Source of the DNA: Kryptolebias marmoratus
Lineage: Eukaryota > Chordata > Actinopteri > Cyprinodontiformes > Rivulidae
NCBI RefSeq assembly: GCF_001649575.2
Contig: NC_051444.1
Coordinates: forward strand, 23,078,345 to 23,142,344
DNA length: 64,000 nucleotides
Reading direction: 5' to 3'
Shown here: positions 57,931 through 64,000 of the stretch, in pieces
Layout of the letters: every line of letters starts with the position of its first letter
Position numbering within the stretch: the stretch's first letter is position 1
Program-made: the position numbers and the translations under genes
The notes under the pieces: generated by a model
What the model saw: only the letters and a program-made list of their open reading frames with translations
Databases searched by the model: none
What the model was told of the DNA's origin: nothing

Positions 57931-58554
57931 CAAATAAAGCACGAGGTCCCTGGTTTGTTTGGTTCCAGCGTACCATATTACAAAAATCAGTATTTACTCT
58001 CTTTTTGCTAAAATTGTAGTCTCCACCAAACATAAGGCTGTTTAACTGACTGGTATTTGTAAGAAAAACAAAACAAAAAATAAAGAAAAACAGTAGAAAA
58101 TTATTGGAGTCGACATCTAAGCATGAGCTGAAAGTCCAAATTGCTGATGAAGGTGATATTTTTCTGGATATTTGTTGTTCTCAGCAGTGGACTTTGCCCA
58201 TTTGAGTTGCTGCCTCTTGTCTTTCGCTGAATGAAAGACAAAGTGAAAGACTGAAAGTGACGGGCAGCGGGCAGCGTGCCAGCCTTAGTGATAAGTGGTC
58301 TACTGTGGGGCTTCAAGTGTGGAGAAACCAGATAGCGGGATGGCAGCACTCAGCATGTTAGAGGTGAGAGACAAATGGAAGAAGGGCAAAACACTGACAA
58401 CAGCATTGCTTTTAAGTGGACAGCTTGAACATATTAACACAAGACACTGTTTGGTTGTGTGTGTGTGTGTGTGTGTGTAAATGACACATGAAGAAGTGGT
58501 GCACTGAGAACCTTTAACTAAACAAGGGTAGAATTTCACCGGACTGTTGGAGAC
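57931..58554. other. Unique sequence with one TG array
   Basis: (TG)n of 23 bases at 58456-58478. Nothing else recognised. Confidence 0.5.
58456..58478. repeat. (GT)n microsatellite
   Basis: Uninterrupted GT run. Confidence 0.96.
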
Positions 58555-59361
58555 TAGTCCAGCGAGCAGTGTTTTACAGCTGTCACAACAGTGTCTAAAA
58601 AGTCTTCAGTTGATCCAAAAGGCTGCTGCCAGAGTTCTGATGAGAGTTAGAAAGAGAAATCATGTTTCTCCTTTTTTAGTTTTCCTCAGTTGGCTTCCTT
58701 TAAAATTCCTAACAGAATTTAAAATCTTACTTCTAACATACAAAGCTCTCAACATCCAAGCTCCATCCTAAATTAAAGATCTTATTGTTCCAAATTTTCC
58801 TAACAGAGCACTTCACTCTCAGACTGCAGGTTTACTTGTGGTTCCTAGAGTTTCTAAAGTAGAACAGGAGGCAGAGCTTTCAGTTCTCAGGCTCCTCTGT
58901 TGTGGAACCAACTTCCAGTTTCTGTCTGTGAGGCTGACACCCTGTCTGCTTTAAGACAAGGCTAAAACTTGCCCTTTTTGATAAATCCTATAGTTAGGTT
59001 TGGTTTGGGTTTCCTGGGCTATCCCTTAGTTGTATACAAGATTTTTCTCTTTGTATTCCTTACCATAGAAACTACACCTGGACCACTCCTTCTGTGTTTG
59101 TCTGAGTCTCTTTCCTGTCCTCTCAAAACCCGACCGGTCGAGGCAGATGGCCGCCCATTCTGAGCCTGGTTCTGTTAGAGGTTTCTTCCTGTTCAAAGGG
59201 AGTCTTTCCTTTCTACTGTCGCCAGTATACTTGGTCAGGAGAGTGATTTGACACAATCTACTGGCTTCCTTAGATAGATAACTTTTACTATTTGGCATTT
59301 CAAAATAAGATGATCTTTGTTGCAAATTGGTGCTATATAAATAAACTGAACTGAATTGAAA
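58555..59361 (+). mobile_element. L2-type LINE, sense 3' end
   Basis: The C-terminal end of an L2/Maui-type reverse transcriptase ORF is readable for about 60 residues: CLKSLQLIQKAAARVLMR, then a tryptophan motif FLSWLPLKFLTEFKILLLTY and KALNIQAPS (58580-58769). A stop follows, and then further frame-shifted family sequence (a VVPRVSKVEQEAELSVLR-like stretch; LWNQLPV and TLSALRQG-like pieces). The 3' untranslated part has 'gagcctggttctgttagagg', 'ctgtcgccag' and the tail 'gctatataaataaactgaact' (59331-59352). The catalytic YADD region is absent: a typical 5'-truncated, dead copy. Confidence 0.88.
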
Positions 59362-59404
59362 ACACAGCTCTGGGGCTCTAGAAATACAAAAACTAAATTG
59401 AGAA

Positions 59405-59612
59405 GGGTCTGAGCCACCCATAACTTTACAACTATTTTGGGAGAAAATTTGTTTTGAAGCTGTTTAAAATTCAAGCGCCGAGACTGCAAACATCTGTGAC
59501 TCACGGGAGGAAATTGAGAACCACTGTAAACTTTTCGAGACATTTTGAAGACCACCTCGCGAAAGCCGCTCAGAAACTAGTCACCAACAGTCACAGCCGT
59601 GTAAGACAGGCG
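59405..59612 (+). repeat. Family B repeat
   Basis: 'aactattttgggagaaaatttg', 'ctgtttaaaattcaagcg', 'ggaaattgagaaccactgtaaac', 'ttttcgagacattttg', 'gaaactagtcaccaacagtcac', in the same order as 35515-35690. It lies directly after the LINE tail. Confidence 0.5.
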
Positions 59613-61174
59613 AAGGTAGAGACTTCACCACTCAGTCCCAGGCTTCCTTTTGTGCTCAGAGTTTCTTTGTTTCAGACGCAGTTGATTGTCTCAGAAAGTT
59701 CAAACCACACTTGCAGCAGAGGCAGGATTTTCACTCTTTCTGGTACAAGTTTCAAGTCGTGCAGCATCTGTAAAGCCACACTTTGCTATACCTGGTGTCT
59801 TTGGAGACATCCTGTATGTTTTTTTTCTTTTAACAGAGCTCCTTAGCTGCTTACTGCCATTCTGTCACTGACAAAAAACAGCAAAGTGACAAACTTTTCA
59901 GGCTTCCAGATTTGTTAGTCACTTCAGAAATTAATAAAAAATATTACACACTACATTTATGAATGACTCAGTAGGTCTGTCTGCTGATTGTTTTGTTTTT
60001 TTGTTATTGTTTTTTTTTTAATTAACCCTCCTCGGTGTGCATAAATCTTGTGCAAACAAAGTCAGAACAGTTGCTGGAGGGATCAGCAATTAGTGACTGT
60101 TTGAAACCAAACAAATGCTTCATAAAATATGTCAGACTGAAATGAGCTGCAAGAATCAATATCAAAAATTCTGTCAGGAATGCTGTACATTTGGTGTGAT
60201 TCAATCAATGACACCATGTTTTCCCATTCCAGGTCCTTGAATACTGTGTGATATGTTCTGAATTTCTTGCGGTGGGTGGAGTGAGGTAATTAGAGCGATT
60301 GATCTGGCTAAATGATAGCCTTCGCTTAGTGCTGAAGGGCATGTGCTCAGCAAGCCCCGGTGTTATCTGATGACCCATATAATCAATAGGCTGGCTGCAG
60401 TCTCCCAGGTGATTTATCTCATTCCATTTATCTCAGAACTGAGTGGGTTTGAAAACAGCGGACAGTGCTGGCCACAGTATATTGCATGTGCTCTGTAAGT
60501 ATGCATAAATTCTGCACAGCTTCCTCCGAGGGATACATGAGTACAAACACCTCCTCTTGCCTTTAGTACTGAGGCTCTGCGTGTAGGGGCTTGTTCCCTT
60601 GGAAACCACATTTTGCTCTGGTTCATAATGAACTCAGCCTGCTGAGCAAGTGATGGAAAAAAAAAAGGGATCATTACACAGAGAGACGTTTGAAATGTCA
60701 CTAAGATGTCAGGCTGCTCTCACTTAGTTTGTAAATCACTCTTTTCCTTTTTCTTAATAGACAGTTTTCATTTTAATAACAGGTCAGTAGTTGTGTGCAA
60801 ATCACAGATAATCAAAACCGTCCAATTTGCAGGATTTGTTTTATCATCTTGCGGTGGTTAATATGTGCAGTTATTGTCTTGCGTACATGAACCTGAGCAC
60901 CAACATTTGTTAATCATTTCCTGATTACTTCTGGAACTGAAGCACCAGCCTCTTGAGAACTCTTAGCTTGTTCTCCTTATAGTTCTCACATACTTAGTTG
61001 GCATCAATTAATTCACTTTTAGAGGGTTCAGCTTCTCTTTAAAGGAACAAATGCTCTCTGACTCTTTGAACATTTTAAGAGAAATATTTCATCATTTGCA
61101 TCGTCCAGTTTTTCATCATCGGCTGCTGTGGGCGTTCATGTTTTCACCTGTGTCCATGTGCTTGAGCGTGCATT
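59613..61174. other. Mostly unique non-coding sequence
   Basis: Holds a candidate conserved element (60215-60440). No exon assigned. Confidence 0.5.
60215..60440. promoter_or_regulatory. Candidate conserved non-coding element
   Basis: A unique compact block with GAGGTAATTAGAGCGATTGA, TTATCTGATGACCC, ATATAATCAATAGGC and CCCAGGTGATTTATC. The density of homeodomain/PBX-type words is high for about 220 bases. Conservation is not tested. Confidence 0.3.
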
Positions 61175-61525
61175 AGCCTGTGTGTTAGCAAAATATTCCA
61201 CAAAGCACTGAATGGATTTTATCAAAACTCTCAGATGGCAATCGTTAGATGTACAACAACTGATTGAATTTTGGAGTCAAAAACCCATTCAAGATGGATT
61301 CTACATCCAACTGAACTTAGAAAGCACAAAAGTGGCTAAAACTCAGTTAATTTTACAGATAATGACCTAAAATTTGGTGTGGTAGTAGCTAAGAGACACC
61401 TCCAGCGCATACTCTGAGTACTAATTGATTGCGCAGGATCACATGAGATCTCGTGTGATGGTGTTTTCCATCAGCTTCAACTCGTGGGATATGCCTTCCT
61501 TCAAGGAATGCTAGGCCTCTTAATA
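61175..61525 (-). repeat. Family A repeat, copy 11
   Basis: Antisense: 'gtgttagcaaaatattccacaaagcac', 'gatgtacaacaactgattgaa', 'ggctaaaactcagtt', 'gtgtggtagtagctaagag', 'cacatgagatctcgtg', ending at the palindrome GCCTTCCTTCAAGGAATGC (61493-61511). Confidence 0.85.
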
Positions 61526-63752
61526 AAATAAGAATTTAAATGATTTAAAGTCCTGACAAACTAACCACATTGTCCATCTGCTGGAGTACTGTTTTTGTTG
61601 TTGTAGTTTTTCCATTGGGCTGCTAAACAACTGAGCTTCTATACAATGCTGTAAAAAAATGCGAAGGAAAATGCAGTTTTAACTTGATTGTCTGCCTTTA
61701 ACAACCCATCCAGTTTTGGTACTGCCTTGGTTAGAGTTGGAGGAGGCATTTTAATTTCATTGACTTTGGTCAACCAAAAACGTTCTTCTGTCCATACTGC
61801 TTTAGTCAGTAAGCTTTAGCCTTTTCATATGATTTTGACAATCAAAATTAAAATTAATGCTTGTAAGGCAGGTCAAAGCTCATCAAAATTCAAAATCTCA
61901 GATAAAAAAAAAACAAATTACTACATAAAATAACTTGAAAAAAACAAGTCCACAACAAATGGCTTGTGATCTATAGAGAGGAGAATTGCCCATTTTTAAC
62001 CCATTCTTTTTGTTTTTGCACAGTCTATTCTTGTGTAAAATGTTGAGCTGCTCCATTACTAAATTAGGTTTAAACTTTTTATCTACTGTGATCAGTTCAT
62101 TTTCTTACTTAACCACTCAGGATACCTGAATTTCTGGTCAGATTTATATTCTACTGCAAGTTTTCATCAAGGCCGTTATGTCAAGAACAAAAACAAAGCA
62201 ACAACTACATTAAATACCTGAAAATTTGGATCATAAATTTTGAGACTTTCCCTAGTTGGAAGCTACATATTATGGTATGTACTGTAGATGTGAGATTGCA
62301 GTGGACTCTGAGCATGTTCAAGACTTTAGTTGGTCTTCATAACACCACCCTTAGCCCCGATGTATGCGATCTTTACTCTGGACCAACAAAGTCACTGGAG
62401 CACCTGTTTTTCTGGTGCCGAACAAGTGTGTTTCGCAAGTCAGAATAGAAAAAAAAAGTGGTTGACAGTTAGACCCAGGGTCCAAGCACTGGAACCACTT
62501 TGGTGAAAAAGATCCCTGCGTTAGCATCTATGTGAAAACACTCGTTCACTTGTTAAAAGCAGAGAAGTCCTCGCTATAATCACAAGGTTCTCATTCACTC
62601 TCCAGCTGATGGACAGGATGAGGTCACTTTGTTGACCTTCTTTTCCAGCAGCAGCCACTTGGACGGTAATCACAAAAAATAACACCAGCCCACTAAAGAG
62701 CATTAGACTGTGCTGGCCTGCAGACCCGGTCACAATGAGTGCTCACTAAATGAGCTTATTAATCACAAACGGCACCAGAAGCGAAGCCGTTCTGCATTCA
62801 TTAAGGCTCAGCAGAATCGTGAAAAATAGACTCAATCATGTTTTAGGTATCAACAACTGTGGACTCATTTCATATTGACACTGAGTAAACAGCAAACACT
62901 GAGACCTCTTGAGCACTTAGTACTTCATTCCAAAGCAATAGGCTCACAATATTCAACAACACTATGACTAACCAGCATTTACAAAACTCCATCATAAACT
63001 GTGTCACTATGTCCAAAATCCAACAAAACCAATACAATTTAAGACATTAAAACAGTAATGTTTAGAAACATGTCATACTAAATGTGTTTTATACTGTTAT
63101 ACAGTATATTAGGCGTGTAAAGAGTAACCAGTTTGCACTGATTTATAGACTGAGGTACTGATGCAGTTTTGTGACAAAATCTAGACGCTTCAGTTTATTA
63201 CATGTTTGCACCAACAGAACCTGATCCATGTAATGAATAAATAAAAGCATCCAAGGCTTCTTTTAGAGGGCAACTCTTCTTCTGGTTGTAGTTCCTGTTT
63301 TTTTTAGAGGTATGGCTCTCATTAGTGACGTCTACTGTTCAGGAGGAGAACTGCAGCAGCAACAAACGCTGAAACGATTAAAGGCTGAAATGTATTTTAT
63401 CATATTATATCAGTTTTGCTGCTTGCAAATCTTTAAAAAAATGTTAACCACAGACCGGAGGTGCACAACCCTAATATATTTTATTTATTGGAGATATATT
63501 AGTATGTATAGTAACATTTAGTGAAAGACCTCTGAAAGTAAATAAAATAAAAAACTAATTCTGCAAACTAGATTAAGGCAGTATTTTTAAGATCCTTAAC
63601 AGACAAAAACAAATGAGACAGTTTCTGTCCAGGTATATATTTCAGCGTTTGAACCTTTTTGTTTTCCACACCTCTTTGCTTCTGTTTATCAGTTTATCCT
63701 GACAGGCTGTTGTGATTTTTAAACTCTTATTTGGGACAGTGTTTTCTTGCAG
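61526..63752. other. Mostly unique non-coding sequence
   Basis: The part 62560-62830 is compact, with GAGCTTATTAATCACAAACGG and GGTAATCACAAAAAAT, and may be regulatory. Otherwise nothing recognised. Confidence 0.45.
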
Positions 63753-63830
63753 AAAATGGACGCCGCTTTCACGACGGGACTACAGCAACTCAGCAAGTTG
63801 GCATTTTGAAAACAAGAAAAATTGAACAAG
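63753..63830 (+). CDS. Candidate 78-base internal coding exon, unidentified
   Basis: A good acceptor, 'gtgttttcttgcag' (AG at 63751-63752), and a good donor, AAG/gtaatt (GT at 63831), bound exactly 78 bases. Only one frame is open: two bases, 25 codons, one base, so the exon can be included or skipped without shifting frame. It would read NGRRFHDGTTAT then QQVGILKTRKIEQ. I cannot name a family. Four CpGs in the first 25 bases stand out from the flanks, as in coding DNA. An alternative reading as a leader exon with AAAATGG gives only 17 codons before a stop. A transposon end lies 34 bases downstream. Confidence 0.4.
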
Positions 63831-63864
63831 GTAATTATTTATTTCATCCCAATCTGGTCACACA

Positions 63865-64000
63865 TACAGGTGCTGGTCATAAAATTAGAATATCATGAAA
63901 AAGTAGATTGATTTCAGTAATTCCATTTAAAAAGTGAAACTTGTATATTATATTCATACATTACATACAAACTCATATATTTCAAATGTTTATTTCATTT
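63865..64000 (+). mobile_element. Tc1/mariner-type element, left end, cut by window edge
   Basis: It starts at TA with CAGGTGCTGGTCATAAAATT, then 'gaatatcatgaaaaagt', 'ttcagtaattcc' and 'aagtgaaacttgtatattatattcat'. This terminal sequence is very common in teleost genomes and I associate it with Tc1/mariner-type DNA transposons. The rest lies outside the window. Confidence 0.65.

Noticed and set aside
59026..59421. 131-codon minus-strand open stretch
   Set aside because: Antisense to the 3' untranslated region of the sense L2 LINE and its flank.
11041..61525. CRISPR-like array from regularly recurring words
   Set aside because: Copies are kilobases apart, in both orientations, with monomers of about 250-300 bases. 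This is a eukaryotic interspersed repeat.

Overview
The window looks like teleost fish nuclear DNA, almost all of it non-coding: an intergenic region or the inside of very large introns. The evidence is the set of decayed mobile elements: Tc1/mariner copies, L2-type LINE 3' ends, tRNA-headed SINEs, a hAT-type MITE, a LINE endonuclease fragment and many (CA/TG)n microsatellites. There is no bacterial gene organisation, no operon, no CRISPR array and no complete protein-coding gene. The combination suggests a percomorph fish, perhaps a cyprinodontiform; that last step is recollection of where I have met the most abundant repeat, not proof. Sequence quality is draft: a run of 76 Ns (39582-39657) and a single N (46163).

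Layout. 1-9 kb: a decayed Tc1-like transposon (1871-3060), a repeat carrying two DR1 nuclear-receptor motifs (4740-5165), two inverted-repeat elements (5687-5963; a 197-base hairpin at 6143-6339) and a second Tc1 remnant (7885-8180). 9-19 kb: mostly unique sequence with two tRNA-headed SINE copies, a G-quadruplex motif and a (CATC)14 array. 19-25.7 kb: a repeat cluster with a Tc1 5' part, an antisense L2 LINE, a 28-base minisatellite and a three-monomer array of the dominant repeat, here called family A. 26-38 kb: mostly unique sequence, with a hAT MITE, a SINE, one possible exon and a CTCF-like motif. 38-48 kb: a 571-base element with 8-base flanking repeats, a LINE endonuclease fragment broken by the assembly gap, two family A copies, a small CpG-rich promoter-like patch, TG arrays and a 21-base minisatellite. 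49-64 kb: more family A copies (one split by a SINE), a second hAT MITE, a sense-strand L2 3' end, several stretches resembling conserved non-coding elements, a candidate 78-base coding exon (63753-63830) and, at the right edge, the start of a Tc1/mariner-like element.

How it fits together. No pathway or gene cassette can be read here. The most distinctive feature is family A: eleven copies of a repeat of about 250-300 bases per monomer, in both orientations, sometimes head to tail, with a palindromic terminus. It shares a short core with the repeat at 4740-5165. Unique stretches rich in homeodomain, MEIS and POU-like words may be developmental enhancers, which can only be tested by alignment to other genomes. 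Coding calls are limited to candidate exons at low to moderate confidence.
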